DNA of 64,000 nt from Exiguobacterium aurantiacum (GTDB lineage Bacteria; Bacillota; Bacilli; Exiguobacteriales; Exiguobacteriaceae). The notes under the pieces were generated by a model. The model was not told the DNA's origin and searched no databases. It saw only the letters and a list, made by a program, of their open reading frames with translations. Where the stretch lies: contig NZ_CP101462.1 of the NCBI RefSeq assembly GCF_024362205.1, positions 1,206,501 to 1,270,500 of the forward strand, in the 5' to 3' direction. Shown here piece by piece: positions 50,388-59,648 of the stretch. A program made the translations under genes and the position numbers. Numbering within the stretch: position 1 is the first letter of the stretch; each line of letters begins with the position of its first letter.

Positions 50388-50722
50388 TTTGGATCAATCT
50401 AGGCATCATCGTGCTCGCACTAGTCGGACTCGGCTTGTATGGGTTCTTATTGTACCGTAACAAAATGAAGACAGACGTACGCCGCGTCACCCGTTTGACG
50501 GAGCGCTTTAAAATTCGTGCGAATGTCATCCAAGGTCTCGTCAATGAGATCAAGCAACACGTCGATACGGTCAACGACTCCGTGAAGCAGATGAAGGCGT
50601 ATTCCGTTAAAGTGAAAGACGAGACGATGGAGTTGAAACAGGCGACCTTGGGGCTGACGAAAGAAATTAAGCGCACCGCTGGAATCGAACGCCCAGACGT
50701 TTCCACTGAGACAAAACTATGA
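50384..50722 (+). CDS. Unknown membrane-anchored coiled-coil protein
   Basis: 112 residues, not recognised. One N-terminal membrane helix (about 3-24, LGIIVLALVGLGLYGFLLY), then a basic, heptad-like coiled coil (about 35-100) rich in K, V, E and T, ending in an acidic tail. It resembles DUF948-type stress proteins only in layout. The ATG overlaps the aroK stop (ATGA) and a terminator follows, so it is the last gene of the comG-aroK unit. Confidence 0.7.
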   Translation: MIWINLGIIVLALVGLGLYGFLLYRNKMKTDVRRVTRLTERFKIRANVIQGLVNEIKQHVDTVNDSVKQMKAYSVKVKDETMELKQATLGLTKEIKRTAGIERPDVSTETKL

Positions 50723-50728
50723 AATAAT

Positions 50729-50768
50729 GAGGATGAAAACGTTTTCGTTTTCCATCCTCTTTATTTTT
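50729..50768 (+). terminator. Terminator of the comG-aroK unit
   Basis: GAGGATGAAAACG pairs with CGTTTTCCATCCTC with one bulged C, loop TTTT, then TTTATTTTT. Confidence 0.83.
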
Positions 50769-50869
50769 GCCTATTTTGGCTAGGCAGAGCCAGGGAAAAT
50801 TGATAAAGTGGAATAGAAAACGAAATATTTCACGAATTACATTATTTACGTTCGGGATTGGGGGATAAT

Positions 50870-51943
50870 ATGGAGAAAGTATCGTTAAAACGTACGCCTT
50901 TATATGATTTGATTTCCGTAAAGGCGAAGATGGTGGATTTTGCGGGGTTTGAGATGCCGATTATGTTCTCGTCGATTAAAGAAGAGCATCAAGCGGTTCG
51001 CAACAATGTCGGCATGTTTGACGTGTCGCACATGGGGGAGATTCGGATCGAAGGGCCGGGTGCGCTCGAGAACGTGCAACGTCTCGTCACGAATGACGTC
51101 ACGAAATTACAAATTGGCCAGGCACAATACAACTTGTTCTGCCTGCCGAACGGCGGTGTCGTCGACGACCTGCTCGTCTATCGACTCGATGAAGACGCAT
51201 TTTGGCTCGTCGTCAACGCCTCGAATATCGAAAAAGACGTGGCGCACGTCCAACAGTACGTGACTGGTGACGTCACGGTGACGGATGAGTCGGACGCCTA
51301 TGGTCAAATTGCCATCCAAGGACCGATGGCTGAACAAGTGCTCAGTCGTTTGACGGACTTGCCGCTGGCCGACATCAAGTTTTTCCGGTTCATGACCGGC
51401 GACGTGGCGGGCGTGTCGACGATCGTCTCGCGCAGTGGTTATACGGGGGAGGACGGGTTTGAACTCTACGCCCGGGCCGAGGACGTGGCCGCAATCTGGT
51501 CGGCGTTAGAAGTCGAAGGCGTCACGCCATGCGGGCTCGGCTCGCGTGACACGCTCCGGTTTGAAGCGTGCCTTCCGCTCTATGGGCACGAGCTCGATGA
51601 GACGGTCACCCCGTTCGAGGCAAACTTGAACTTTGCCGTCAAACTCGACACCGATTTTATCGGCAAGGATGCCCTCGTGAAGCAAAAAGAAGACATCCCG
51701 CGCCGTTTGATCGGCTTGCGTCTGCTCGGGCGCGGCATTGCCCGTCAAGGGGCGACGGTCGAAGTTGACGGGGAGGCGATTGGCGTTGTCACGACCGGTA
51801 CGATGCCGCCGACAGTGAACGAATCAATCGCCTGGGCGCGCGTCGACCGTCGTTTCGCGGAAGCGACACATTTTATCATTGAAGTTCGGGGTAAAAAAAT
51901 AGAAGCCGAACGTGTACCGACACCGTTTTATAAACGTAAATGA
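50870..51943 (+). CDS. gcvT: Glycine cleavage system T protein (aminomethyltransferase)
   Basis: Moves the methylene group of glycine to tetrahydrofolate and releases ammonia. 357 residues with SLKRTPLYDLISVKAKMVDFAG broken as SLKRTPLYDL and KMVDFAGFEMP, GMFDVSHMGEI, SRSGYTGEDGFE and RDTLRFEACLPLYGHEL with folate-contact residues. GGGGGAT lies before the ATG at 50870; an earlier TTG is less likely. First gene of gcvT-gcvPA-gcvPB. No glycine riboswitch is seen in the 147 bases upstream. Confidence 0.96.
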   Translation: MEKVSLKRTPLYDLISVKAKMVDFAGFEMPIMFSSIKEEHQAVRNNVGMFDVSHMGEIRIEGPGALENVQRLVTNDVTKLQIGQAQYNLFCLPNGGVVDDLLVYRLDEDAFWLVVNASNIEKDVAHVQQYVTGDVTVTDESDAYGQIAIQGPMAEQVLSRLTDLPLADIKFFRFMTGDVAGVSTIVSRSGYTGEDGFELYARAEDVAAIWSALEVEGVTPCGLGSRDTLRFEACLPLYGHELDETVTPFEANLNFAVKLDTDFIGKDALVKQKEDIPRRLIGLRLLGRGIARQGATVEVDGEAIGVVTTGTMPPTVNESIAWARVDRRFAEATHFIIEVRGKKIEAERVPTPFYKRK

Positions 51944-51959
51944 TACAGGGGGATTCAGA

Positions 51960-53306
51960 ATGAATAGAATGGAGTTTCGTTATTTACCGATGACAGAGCA
52001 AGATGAGCGCGACATGTTGCAGACGATCGGCGTCGAGTCGATTGAGGATTTACTCGAGGACATTCCGGCCTCGCTCCGTGAGACGGCTTCCTTGGCTGCC
52101 ATCGGTGCCCCGCTTCCGGAAGTCGACCTCGTCCGTCACATGACGAAGCTCGCCGAGAAGAACGTGCATACGAAATCGAAGCCGAGTTTTCTCGGAGCGG
52201 GTATGTACGATCACCTTTCACCGAGCGTCATGAACCATATGCTTCTCCGTTCAGAGTTTTATACCGCCTATACGCCGTACCAGCCAGAGATCTCACAAGG
52301 TGAACTTCAAGCGATGTTCGAGTTCCAAACGATGATTTGTGAGCTGACGGGCATGGACGTCGCCAACTCGTCGATGTACGACGGAATCACCGCACTTGCT
52401 GAAGCGACATATCTTGCGAGTGCCCATACGAAGAAAAAACGTGTCGTCGTCTCGGGCGCGGTCCATCCGGAAGCGAAAGACGTCATCCGGACATATGCCG
52501 GCGGTCCGGGACTGACGGTCGAATATACTGACGTGAGCGACGGGGTGACCGACATGTCGGAGCTTGATTTGACAGACGCCTCGTGTCTCGTCGTCCAATA
52601 TCCGAACTTTTATGGCCGCGTCGAAGATTTAACGGCCCTAGCGAAAGCGGCGCACGATGCCGGCGCCTTGTTCGTTGTCTCAAGCAATCCGCTCGCGCTC
52701 GGGATTTTGGAGTCACCTGGTGCGCTCGGTGCCGACATCACGGTCGGTGACGCCCAACCGTTCGGGATCCCGCAAAGCTTCGGCGGTCCGTCATGCGGGT
52801 ATTTCGCCGTCAAGAAAGCGCTCATGCGTAAACTTCCGGGTCGACTCGTCGGACAAACGGTCGATGAGGACGGCAAGCGCGGTTTCGTTTTGACGCTCCA
52901 GGCCCGTGAACAGCACATCCGTCGTGACAAGGCGACGTCGAACATCTGCTCGAACCAGGCTCTTAACGCGCTCGCGGCATCGATCACGATGTCGGCTCTC
53001 GGTAAATGCGGGATTCGTGACATGGCCATACGTAACATTCAAACGGCCCATTACATGAAAGAAGCGCTTAAGACGGCCGGCTATAAAGTGATTGATGAAG
53101 GGCCGATGTTCAACGAGTTCGTCGTCGACTTCGGGGTCGATGCGGACCACTTGTCCCGTCATTTGCTGAATAACGGCATCATCGGCGGCTTGCCGCTCGG
53201 GACGTATGAGACTGAGCGCCAGACGCAGATGTTGCTCTGTGCGACGGAGCTTCGGACGAAAGAAGAAATCGATCAATTTGTTGAAGTGGTTGGGGGGATG
53301 AACTGA
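51960..53306 (+). CDS. gcvPA: Glycine decarboxylase subunit 1 (P protein alpha)
   Basis: N-terminal half of the split pyridoxal-phosphate glycine decarboxylase, 448 residues. Seen: [55 protein letters not shown] and [16 protein letters not shown]. It forms a heterotetramer with GcvPB. CAGGGGGA fixes the ATG at 51960. Its TGA overlaps the next ATG by one base. Confidence 0.96.
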   Translation: MNRMEFRYLPMTEQDERDMLQTIGVESIEDLLEDIPASLRETASLAAIGAPLPEVDLVRHMTKLAEKNVHTKSKPSFLGAGMYDHLSPSVMNHMLLRSEFYTAYTPYQPEISQGELQAMFEFQTMICELTGMDVANSSMYDGITALAEATYLASAHTKKKRVVVSGAVHPEAKDVIRTYAGGPGLTVEYTDVSDGVTDMSELDLTDASCLVVQYPNFYGRVEDLTALAKAAHDAGALFVVSSNPLALGILESPGALGADITVGDAQPFGIPQSFGGPSCGYFAVKKALMRKLPGRLVGQTVDEDGKRGFVLTLQAREQHIRRDKATSNICSNQALNALAASITMSALGKCGIRDMAIRNIQTAHYMKEALKTAGYKVIDEGPMFNEFVVDFGVDADHLSRHLLNNGIIGGLPLGTYETERQTQMLLCATELRTKEEIDQFVEVVGGMN

Positions 53307-54781
53307 TGCAACATGAACAAACGTTAATTTTCGAAGTGTCACGTGCTGGACGGACCGGCTACAACTTGCCGACACCGACCGTACCAGAAGTCGATTTGGA
53401 TACGCTCTTGCCGGCATCGATGATTCGTCAAGAAGCGGCCGAACTACCGGAAGTATCTGAACTTGATGTCGTGCGCCATTATACGTCGCTGTCGACCCGC
53501 AACCACGGCGTCGATTCCGGCTTCTATCCACTTGGCTCGTGCACGATGAAGTATAACCCGAAAGTGAACGAGGATATGGCCCGCCTCCCTGGCTTCGCCC
53601 ATATCCATCCGTTGCAACCGGTCGAGTCGATTCAAGGCGCGCTCGAGCTCATGGTCGACCTGCAAGAACAGCTTGCCGAAATCACGGGAATGGACGAAGT
53701 GACGCTGCAACCGGCTGCCGGGGCCCACGGGGAATGGACCGGTCTCATGCTCATCAAGGCGTTCCACCATCACAACGGCGATCTGGGACGGACGAAAGTG
53801 CTCGTGCCGGATTCGGCGCACGGGACGAACCCGGCCTCGGCCGTCGTCGCTGGTTTCGAGACGGTGACGGTCAAATCGGATGAGCGTGGTCTCGTCGATT
53901 TGGAAGATTTGAAGTCAAAAGTCGGGGCCGATACGGCAGCGCTCATGTTGACGAACCCGAACACGCTCGGTTTGTTCGAAGCCGACATATTGGAAATCGC
54001 CAAAGTCGTCCACGAGGCCGGCGGGAAGCTCTATTACGACGGTGCCAACTCGAATGCGATTTTAGGGATCGCCCGTCCTGGGGATATGGGCTTCGACGTC
54101 GTCCACTTGAACTTGCACAAGACGTTCACAGGCCCGCACGGCGGTGGCGGTCCAGGTTCTGGACCGGTCGGGGTGAAGCGCGATTTGATTCCGTACTTGC
54201 CGACGCCGATCGCGCGCCGTTCCGAATCGGGCTTCACGCTCGATTACGACCGTCCGCAATCGATTGGACGCATCAAACCGTTCTATGGCAACTTCGGTAT
54301 CAACGTCCGGGCCTATAGCTACATCAAGACGATGGGCGCGGAAGGTTTGACACGCGTCTCACGTGAGGCGGTATTGAATGCCAACTATATGTTCGCCCGT
54401 TTGAAAGATGCGTTCGACGTCCCGTACGATACGTTCTGCAAGCACGAGTTCGTCTTGTCGGGTAAACGCCAGAAAGCGCTCGGCGTCCGTACGCTCGATA
54501 TCGCCAAACGACTGCTCGATTTCGGTTATCATCCGCCGACGATTTACTTCCCGCTCAACGTCGAGGAGTGCATCATGGTCGAACCGACGGAGACGGAATC
54601 GAAAGAGACGCTTGACGCCTTCTGCGACGCGATGCTCCAAATCGTCAAAGAGGTAGAAGAGAATCCGGAAATCGTTCAGACGGCCCCGCATACGACGGTC
54701 ATCAAACGACTCGACGAGACGCTCGCTGCTCGCAAACCGGTGCTCAAATACGAACGACGTCAACCGTCTTCCATCAATTGA
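53306..54781 (+). CDS. gcvPB: Glycine decarboxylase subunit 2 (P protein beta)
   Basis: C-terminal half of glycine decarboxylase, 491 residues, carrying the pyridoxal phosphate lysine in [19 protein letters not shown]. Other family marks: [46 protein letters not shown]. Starts in the TGATG overlap with gcvPA. The H protein and lipoamide dehydrogenase are not in this window. Confidence 0.96.
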   Translation: MQHEQTLIFEVSRAGRTGYNLPTPTVPEVDLDTLLPASMIRQEAAELPEVSELDVVRHYTSLSTRNHGVDSGFYPLGSCTMKYNPKVNEDMARLPGFAHIHPLQPVESIQGALELMVDLQEQLAEITGMDEVTLQPAAGAHGEWTGLMLIKAFHHHNGDLGRTKVLVPDSAHGTNPASAVVAGFETVTVKSDERGLVDLEDLKSKVGADTAALMLTNPNTLGLFEADILEIAKVVHEAGGKLYYDGANSNAILGIARPGDMGFDVVHLNLHKTFTGPHGGGGPGSGPVGVKRDLIPYLPTPIARRSESGFTLDYDRPQSIGRIKPFYGNFGINVRAYSYIKTMGAEGLTRVSREAVLNANYMFARLKDAFDVPYDTFCKHEFVLSGKRQKALGVRTLDIAKRLLDFGYHPPTIYFPLNVEECIMVEPTETESKETLDAFCDAMLQIVKEVEENPEIVQTAPHTTVIKRLDETLAARKPVLKYERRQPSSIN

Positions 54782-54786
54782 ATCCG

Positions 54787-54814
54787 ACCGCTCACCTTGT
54801 GTGGGCGGTTTTTT
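54787..54814 (+). terminator. Terminator of the gcv operon
   Basis: ACCGCTCAC pairs with GTGGGCGGT (one wobble), then six T. Confidence 0.85.
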
Positions 54815-54820
54815 GTCATC

Positions 54821-54855
54821 AAAAAAACGTCCATCCTCGGAGTGAGGAGTGGACG
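54821..54855 (-). terminator. Terminator of yqhL
   Basis: Stem 54828-54838 with 54844-54855 with one bulge; on the minus strand seven T follow. Confidence 0.82.
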
Positions 54856-54866
54856 CAGTGGACGGG

Positions 54867-55247
54867 TCAGTCTTTTTTGACTTTCCCTTTCCAGTTTTTA
54901 AAACCGCCATCGAGCATGTAGATGTCCGTATAACCATTTTTCATGAGCAACTTGGCCGCTTGGTTCGTACGTGACTTGCCTTGGCAATACATGAGGATCG
55001 GTTGATCTTTGCGAAGTTCTTTCATGCGCAATTTCATCTGTCCGACCGGAATGTTACGGGCGCCGACGATGTGGCCTCCCTTGTACTCATTCGGTTCACG
55101 GACGTCGATCAATTGACCTTTACGGAGCGACGCACGAAACTCTTCTTGCTTCATTTTCTTCAAACCGCGAGCCGGCAAGAAACGCCAGACGATGTATGCG
55201 ATGAGCGCAGCCCATAGGATGATGACGAGGATAGTTTCGATTCCCAT
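54867..55247 (-). CDS. yqhL: Membrane-anchored rhodanese-like protein (YqhL)
   Basis: 126 residues: an N-terminal membrane helix (about 5-23) and a single rhodanese domain with active-site cysteine in MYCQGKSRT, IDVREPNEYKGGHI and the closing LDGGFKNWKGK. Sulfur transfer outside or under the membrane is the family role; the partner is unknown. It is convergent with gcvPB as in Bacillus. Confidence 0.9.
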   Translation of the reverse strand: MGIETILVIILWAALIAYIVWRFLPARGLKKMKQEEFRASLRKGQLIDVREPNEYKGGHIVGARNIPVGQMKLRMKELRKDQPILMYCQGKSRTNQAAKLLMKNGYTDIYMLDGGFKNWKGKVKKD

Positions 55248-55411
55248 TGATGTTCTCCCTTTCTCTAATAAGTTTCACCAACATCCATTATAAAGAATAT
55301 AAGGTCACGAGACAATGATTGACTGATGGATTTCCCCGTTCTGCTTTCGGTTTGCAGGTCGTTGCGTTAAAATAGAGGTTGCAGAACGGAACATAAGGGG
55401 AGGCTACGCCC

Positions 55412-55840
55412 ATGCCGACACCGAGTATGGAAGATTACTTAGAACGAATTTATTTGTTAATGGTCGAGAAAGGATACGCTCGCGTGTCTGATATCGCCGA
55501 ACATTTAGGGGTGCATCCTTCCTCTGTCACGAAAATGGTGCAAAAGCTCGACCGGGAAGACTATTTGATTTATGAGAAATATAGAGGACTCATGTTGACG
55601 AAAAAAGGCCAAAAAATCGGAAAACGGCTTGTCGAGCGTCATGCGATGCTCGAGTCGTTTTTGCGTTTGATTGGTGTCGACGAGGCCCATGTTTATGAGG
55701 ACGTCGAAGGGATTGAACACCACTTGAGCTCGAATACGCTCGACTGCATGACCCAATTCGTCGAGTTTTTCGAAGACAAGCCGGAACTGATGGCCCAGTT
55801 TCGCGCGTTTCAAGAATCGAATAAGACCGACGACGAGTGA
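55412..55840 (+). CDS. mntR: Manganese-sensing transcriptional regulator
   Basis: MntR of the DtxR/IdeR family, 142 residues; represses manganese uptake genes when Mn2+ is bound. N-terminal winged helix ([21 protein letters not shown]) and dimer domain. The Mn ligands known in Bacillus MntR are all at the same numbers here: D8, E11, H77, E99, E102 and H103. AAGGGGAGG precedes the ATG. No transporter target is adjacent. Confidence 0.95.
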   Translation: MPTPSMEDYLERIYLLMVEKGYARVSDIAEHLGVHPSSVTKMVQKLDREDYLIYEKYRGLMLTKKGQKIGKRLVERHAMLESFLRLIGVDEAHVYEDVEGIEHHLSSNTLDCMTQFVEFFEDKPELMAQFRAFQESNKTDDE

Positions 55841-55848
55841 GTTCAGAT

Positions 55849-55887
55849 GACCGCTCCCGATGAATCGATTCGGGAACGGTCTTTTTT
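55849..55887 (+). terminator. Terminator of mntR
   Basis: GACCGCTCCCGA pairs with TCGGGAACGGTC with one mismatch, then six T. Confidence 0.85.
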
Positions 55888-55960
55888 ATACAGATAGACA
55901 GCTAAAACCGAACAATGAATCGAATATATTGAATTGAAGTCTATTTTTAAGTTGATTTTA

Positions 55961-55969
55961 TGATAGAAT
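55961..55969 (+). promoter_or_regulatory. Extended -10 promoter of hpt
   Basis: TGATAGAAT is a TGn-extended -10 (TAGAAT at 55964-55969) 48 bases before the start codon; no good -35 is seen. Confidence 0.5.
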
Positions 55970-55990
55970 GGGTGCTGGTAAGAAATATAA

Positions 55991-56014
55991 GGGGGTGACG
56001 GCGAACAATCGCCG
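55991..56014 (+). promoter_or_regulatory. Stem-loop between ribosome site and start codon of hpt
   Basis: GGGGGTGA (55991-55998) is an ideal ribosome site but 18 bases from the ATG at 56017. Between them CGGCGA (55999-56004) and TCGCCG (56009-56014) form a perfect 6-bp hairpin with loop ACAA. Folding shortens the gap to a few bases. An in-frame TGA at 55996-55998 rules out an earlier start. Confidence 0.6.
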
Positions 56015-56016
56015 AC

Positions 56017-56547
56017 ATGATGGATATTCAAATCAAAGGGAAACTGTTTGACGAAGCACAGATTAAACAACGCGTGGCGGAACTCGCCGAACAAATCGAA
56101 CGGGATGCGGCCGGGACACCGATCGTCCTCGTGGCCGTCTTGAAAGGGTCGCTCGTCTTCGCAGCCGACTTGATGCGCGAGATGACGGGCAGTGTCCAAC
56201 TCGACACGGTCGCGACATCGTCGTACGGAAAGAAATCGGTATCGAGCGGGAACGTCCAACTTCGGAAAGATTTAGACCTCGATGTCGAAGGGAAGTACGT
56301 CGTCATCATCGAAGACATCATCGACACGGGGCAGACGCTCAAGTTCTTGTGTCAGCATATGACGTTGCATCAACCCGGACAACTGAAGATTTGTACACTT
56401 CTTGACAAGCCGGCTCGCCGCCTCGTCACACTTGATGCCGATTATGTCGGCTTCGAAATCCCAGATGAGTTCGTCATCGGCTACGGCATCGACTACGCCG
56501 AGCAGTATCGCAACCTGCCGTATATCGGTTTCGTCGAGACGGATTGA
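56017..56547 (+). CDS. hpt: Hypoxanthine phosphoribosyltransferase
   Basis: Purine salvage enzyme: hypoxanthine (and guanine) plus PRPP to IMP/GMP. 176 residues with the PRPP loop VVIIEDIIDTGQTLKFL, the N-terminal LVAVLKGSLVFAADL and the flexible loop SSYGKKSVSSG. In Bacillus hpt is next to tilS and ftsH, so this position between mntR and yqhP is different; it may be a second copy. Two ATG codons in a row (56017, 56020) are possible starts. Confidence 0.93.
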   Translation: MMDIQIKGKLFDEAQIKQRVAELAEQIERDAAGTPIVLVAVLKGSLVFAADLMREMTGSVQLDTVATSSYGKKSVSSGNVQLRKDLDLDVEGKYVVIIEDIIDTGQTLKFLCQHMTLHQPGQLKICTLLDKPARRLVTLDADYVGFEIPDEFVIGYGIDYAEQYRNLPYIGFVETD

Positions 56548-56562
56548 CTTTCGAATCACGCC

Positions 56563-56603
56563 AAAAAACGAACCAAATCGCCGCGGCGACCTGGTTCGTT
56601 TTT
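56563..56603. terminator. Bidirectional terminator hpt / yqhP
   Basis: AAAAACGAACCA pairs with TGGTTCGTTTTT, with an inner TCGCCG/CGGCGA palindrome and a two-base internal loop. It reaches the stop codon of yqhP. Confidence 0.85.
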
Positions 56604-57015
56604 ACATGTTCGCTTTCTTTTTCTTCTTGCCTTTTTTTCCTTCGATAACGGTAAGGTGAGGGGCGTCACTGCGATGCGTCGAACGGGCAGGGCGTTTTGA
56701 GAGCTTCGTCACGTTCGAGCCAGGTTTCGCTTTCTTTTTTGTCGTAGCGGACGGCTTCACTTTAGGATTCGTGCCGGGACGCTGCATCCGTTTTTTTGAG
56801 GCCTGGGCCGTCTTCCGATAGCGCATATCCTCGGCCGAGATTTTGGGCGCCATGAACACACGGTAAATCACGTAGAAGATTAACCCGAAAATACCGATGA
56901 AGAGCAACTGTCTGAACAATCGACCGGGGTCGGTCGCGAGCATATGTCCGACTCCGATGAAACCTAAGATGAACACGATCGTGGCAGCGGTCGTACCGAT
57001 TCTTTGTCTGATCAT
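56602..57015 (-). CDS. yqhP: YqhP/SA1362-like membrane protein
   Basis: 137 residues: two N-terminal membrane helices (about 10-28 and 35-54) and a long, very basic tail rich in lysine, ending KKGKKKKKANM. Function unknown. It follows yqhQ on the minus strand with a 16-base gap, the same pairing as in Bacillus. Confidence 0.78.
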   Translation of the reverse strand: MIRQRIGTTAATIVFILGFIGVGHMLATDPGRLFRQLLFIGIFGLIFYVIYRVFMAPKISAEDMRYRKTAQASKKRMQRPGTNPKVKPSATTKKKAKPGSNVTKLSKRPARSTHRSDAPHLTVIEGKKGKKKKKANM

Positions 57016-57031
57016 GGTGCTTTCCTCCTCT

Positions 57032-57976
57032 TTATCCCTCTCTTTGCACGGCCGGTTGACCTAGTTCTGAACGTTCCCATGTTTCGAAAGCCTCGATGGC
57101 GACGCGGATTTGCTCGTCGTTCGGTTCGCGCGTCGTCAACAGCTGTAACGATAGTCCCGGCTTGCCGAGGACGGACAGGAAGCGATGTTCACGAAAACGG
57201 TTTGTGAATTGAAGCACCTCGAACGAGATGCCGATGACCACCGGTAATAAGGCGATGCGGCTGACGAGTCGGACCCAGAGCGGGTCGATCGGGACGAGCA
57301 TATAAACGCCGATGCCGACGAAAACGGTGAATAGGATGAAGCTTGACCCACAACGATAGTGGAGGCGTGAGCTCGAACGGACGTTATCGACGGTGATTGG
57401 CCGTCCGGACTCATAACAGTTGATGACCTTGTGTTCTGCGCCGTGATATTGAAATACGCGGCGGATGAGTGGCGTCAAGGAAATCAAATAGAGGTAACTG
57501 AGCAGCAATACTAATTTTATTCCCCCTTCGAGGAGGTTTTGAATCACGTGACCGGACAATGCGGGCACGCTTTGGAACATGGCGGCTAGCAGGGCCGGCG
57601 TGACGTTGAAAATGAGCTTGCCGAATACGTACGAGATGATCCCGACAATCGCAATCATGACGACCATCAAGATGTTCTGTTTTTTCTCATCCGGTTCCGC
57701 CGCCTCGTCCTCGCTCGGATCGACGTCATAACGGTCACTGGCGAAGTTCATGTGGGCGGAACCGTTTTTGAGCGATTCGTATAAGGCGACCACGCCGCGC
57801 AGGAACGGGACTTTCTTTAAAGACTGGACCCACGGGACGAGGATGCGGGGCTGCTCAAACGTCTCGATGGACCCGTCCTTCCGGCGGATTGCCGAGGCAC
57901 TCTCGGCGCGTCCTTGAAACATGACGCCTTCCACAAGCGCTTGGCCTCCAACGGGGATCAGTGGTTTAGTTTTCAT
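57032..57976 (-). CDS. yqhQ: DUF1385 membrane protein (YqhQ)
   Basis: 314 residues of the YqhQ family, function unknown (often predicted metal-dependent enzyme). N-terminal signature GGQALVEGVMFQG, then four membrane helices (about 115-260), and the conserved FQYHGAEHKVINCYE and HYRCGSSFILF. GAGGAA fixes the start at 57976; an earlier ATG lacks a ribosome site. Divergent from aroQ. Confidence 0.88.
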   Translation of the reverse strand: MKTKPLIPVGGQALVEGVMFQGRAESASAIRRKDGSIETFEQPRILVPWVQSLKKVPFLRGVVALYESLKNGSAHMNFASDRYDVDPSEDEAAEPDEKKQNILMVVMIAIVGIISYVFGKLIFNVTPALLAAMFQSVPALSGHVIQNLLEGGIKLVLLLSYLYLISLTPLIRRVFQYHGAEHKVINCYESGRPITVDNVRSSSRLHYRCGSSFILFTVFVGIGVYMLVPIDPLWVRLVSRIALLPVVIGISFEVLQFTNRFREHRFLSVLGKPGLSLQLLTTREPNDEQIRVAIEAFETWERSELGQPAVQREG

Positions 57977-58118
57977 GGCATTTCCTCGATTCCTACAGTT
58001 ATATAGTTGAATTATACCGTGATTCACCTAAAAAACGAAACCACATGAACGTCAATTGTCGCTACAACCGTTAAATTTGTTACAATAGAGGCGACTTGAC
58101 GAACAGGGGGGAAGACTT

Positions 58119-58556
58119 GTGCATATACTCGTCTTGAATGGGCCGAATTTGAATCTACTCGGGAGACGTGAACCGGACGTATACGGTGACGTCTCGTTGA
58201 AGGGGCTGACGGCGGAATTGTTGCTCGCCGCGCCAGATGACGTCCAGTTGACGTTCGTCCAATCCAACCATGAAGGCGAACTGATCGATGCACTGCACGA
58301 AGCGTACGATTACGCGGGGGTCATCTTCAACGCCGGGGCGTATACGCATACGTCGATCGCGCTCCGAGATGCCATCGCTGCCATCAAGGCCCCGGTCGTC
58401 GAAGTACATATCTCGAACGTGCATGCACGGGAGTCGTTTCGTCATGAATCCAAGCTCGCCGCCGTCTGTCTCGGCGTCATCAGCGGCTTTGGGTTGACGA
58501 GTTACACGCTCGCGTTGCAGGCGCTCATCGAACATTGGAGGAATCGACATGATTGA
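58119..58556 (+). CDS. aroQ: 3-dehydroquinate dehydratase, type II
   Basis: Third step of the shikimate pathway. 145 residues: NGPNLNLLGRREPDVYG with the lid arginine, SNHEGELID, FNAGAYTHTSIALRDA and VEVHISNVHARESFR with the catalytic histidine. The start is GTG with GGGGGGAAG upstream. Overlaps the peptidase gene by 8 bases, and aroQ-yqhT-efp run in the same order as in Bacillus. Confidence 0.95.
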   Translation: MHILVLNGPNLNLLGRREPDVYGDVSLKGLTAELLLAAPDDVQLTFVQSNHEGELIDALHEAYDYAGVIFNAGAYTHTSIALRDAIAAIKAPVVEVHISNVHARESFRHESKLAAVCLGVISGFGLTSYTLALQALIEHWRNRHD

Positions 58557-59619
58557 ACGGGTCAACAAACTGCAAGCTCAGCTAGAAGCGAACGGAATTG
58601 ACGGATTGCTCGTGACGAAACGGGAGAACATACGCTACTTGTCGGGATTCACCGGGTCGAGTGGCGTCCTCGTGATTACAGCGAAGTCGGCGAGCTTTAT
58701 TACCGACTTCCGGTACACGGAACAGGCCGCGAGCCAAGTGAAAGGGTTCGATATCATTGAGCACAAGACGTCGCTCATCAAATCGGTCGCAGAAGTCGTG
58801 ACGGAGCATGCGGTCACGCGCCTCGGCATCGAGCAAGATGACATGACGGTCGGTCAATTCCGGACGTATGAAAAAGACGTCAACGCCGAGCTCGTCGAGA
58901 CGTCAGGTATCGTCGAAAAGCTACGCTTGATTAAGGATGAGTCAGAGATTAAGATAATGAAGGAAGCTGCGGCGATTGCGGATGCGGCGTTCACCCATAT
59001 CCAGTCGTTCATCCGCCCGGGTCGGACCGAAAAAGAAGTCGCCAACGAACTCGAGATGTTCATGCGGGCTCAAGGTGCTGACTCGTCGTCGTTTGATATG
59101 ATTGTTGCATCGGGCCATCGCTCGGCATTGCCGCACGGTGTGGCCAGCGACAAGGTCATCGAGGCAGGCGAGCTCGTGACGCTTGATTTCGGTGCTTACT
59201 ACCAAGGGTACTGCTCGGACATTACGCGCACGCTCGCCGTCGGCGAGATTTCAGACGAGTTGCGCAACATCTATGATACGGTGCTCCGCGCTCAACTCGC
59301 GGGCGTCGAAGGCACGAAAGCCGGCATCACGGGGATCGAGGCGGACGCGTTGACGCGTGACGTGATCAAAGAAGCCGGCTACGGTGAATACTTCGGGCAT
59401 TCGACAGGACACGGTCTCGGCATGGAAGTCCATGAAGCGCCAGGGTTGTCATTCCGTGCGGAGACGGTGCTTGAGCCGGGGATGGTCGTCACGGTCGAAC
59501 CGGGCATTTATATCGCCGGAATCGGCGGGTGCCGCATCGAGGACGACATCGTCATCACCGAGACTGGCAACTTCCGTCTCACGCAGTCGCCAAAAGAGTT
59601 AATTACGATTGAGGCTTGA
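58549..59619 (+). CDS. yqhT: M24 family Xaa-Pro peptidase (PapA/YqhT)
   Basis: Aminopeptidase P/Xaa-Pro dipeptidase with a two-metal pita-bread fold, 356 residues. N-terminal creatinase-like domain (about 1-130), then metal ligands in LDFGAYYQGYCSDITRT, GHSTGHGLGMEVHEAPG, VEPGIYI and RIEDDIVITE. In Bacillus it is thought to trim Pro-containing peptides. GGAGG lies in the end of aroQ. Confidence 0.94.
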   Translation: MIERVNKLQAQLEANGIDGLLVTKRENIRYLSGFTGSSGVLVITAKSASFITDFRYTEQAASQVKGFDIIEHKTSLIKSVAEVVTEHAVTRLGIEQDDMTVGQFRTYEKDVNAELVETSGIVEKLRLIKDESEIKIMKEAAAIADAAFTHIQSFIRPGRTEKEVANELEMFMRAQGADSSSFDMIVASGHRSALPHGVASDKVIEAGELVTLDFGAYYQGYCSDITRTLAVGEISDELRNIYDTVLRAQLAGVEGTKAGITGIEADALTRDVIKEAGYGEYFGHSTGHGLGMEVHEAPGLSFRAETVLEPGMVVTVEPGIYIAGIGGCRIEDDIVITETGNFRLTQSPKELITIEA

Positions 59620-59648
59620 GTCTCAGCTCATCTTAGGAGGAAATCAAC

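Noticed and set aside
50734-50747. cre-like TGAAAACGTTTTCG upstream of gcvT
   Set aside because: It is the inner stem and loop of the terminator of the preceding gene, over 120 bases from gcvT, so the palindrome is explained by the hairpin.
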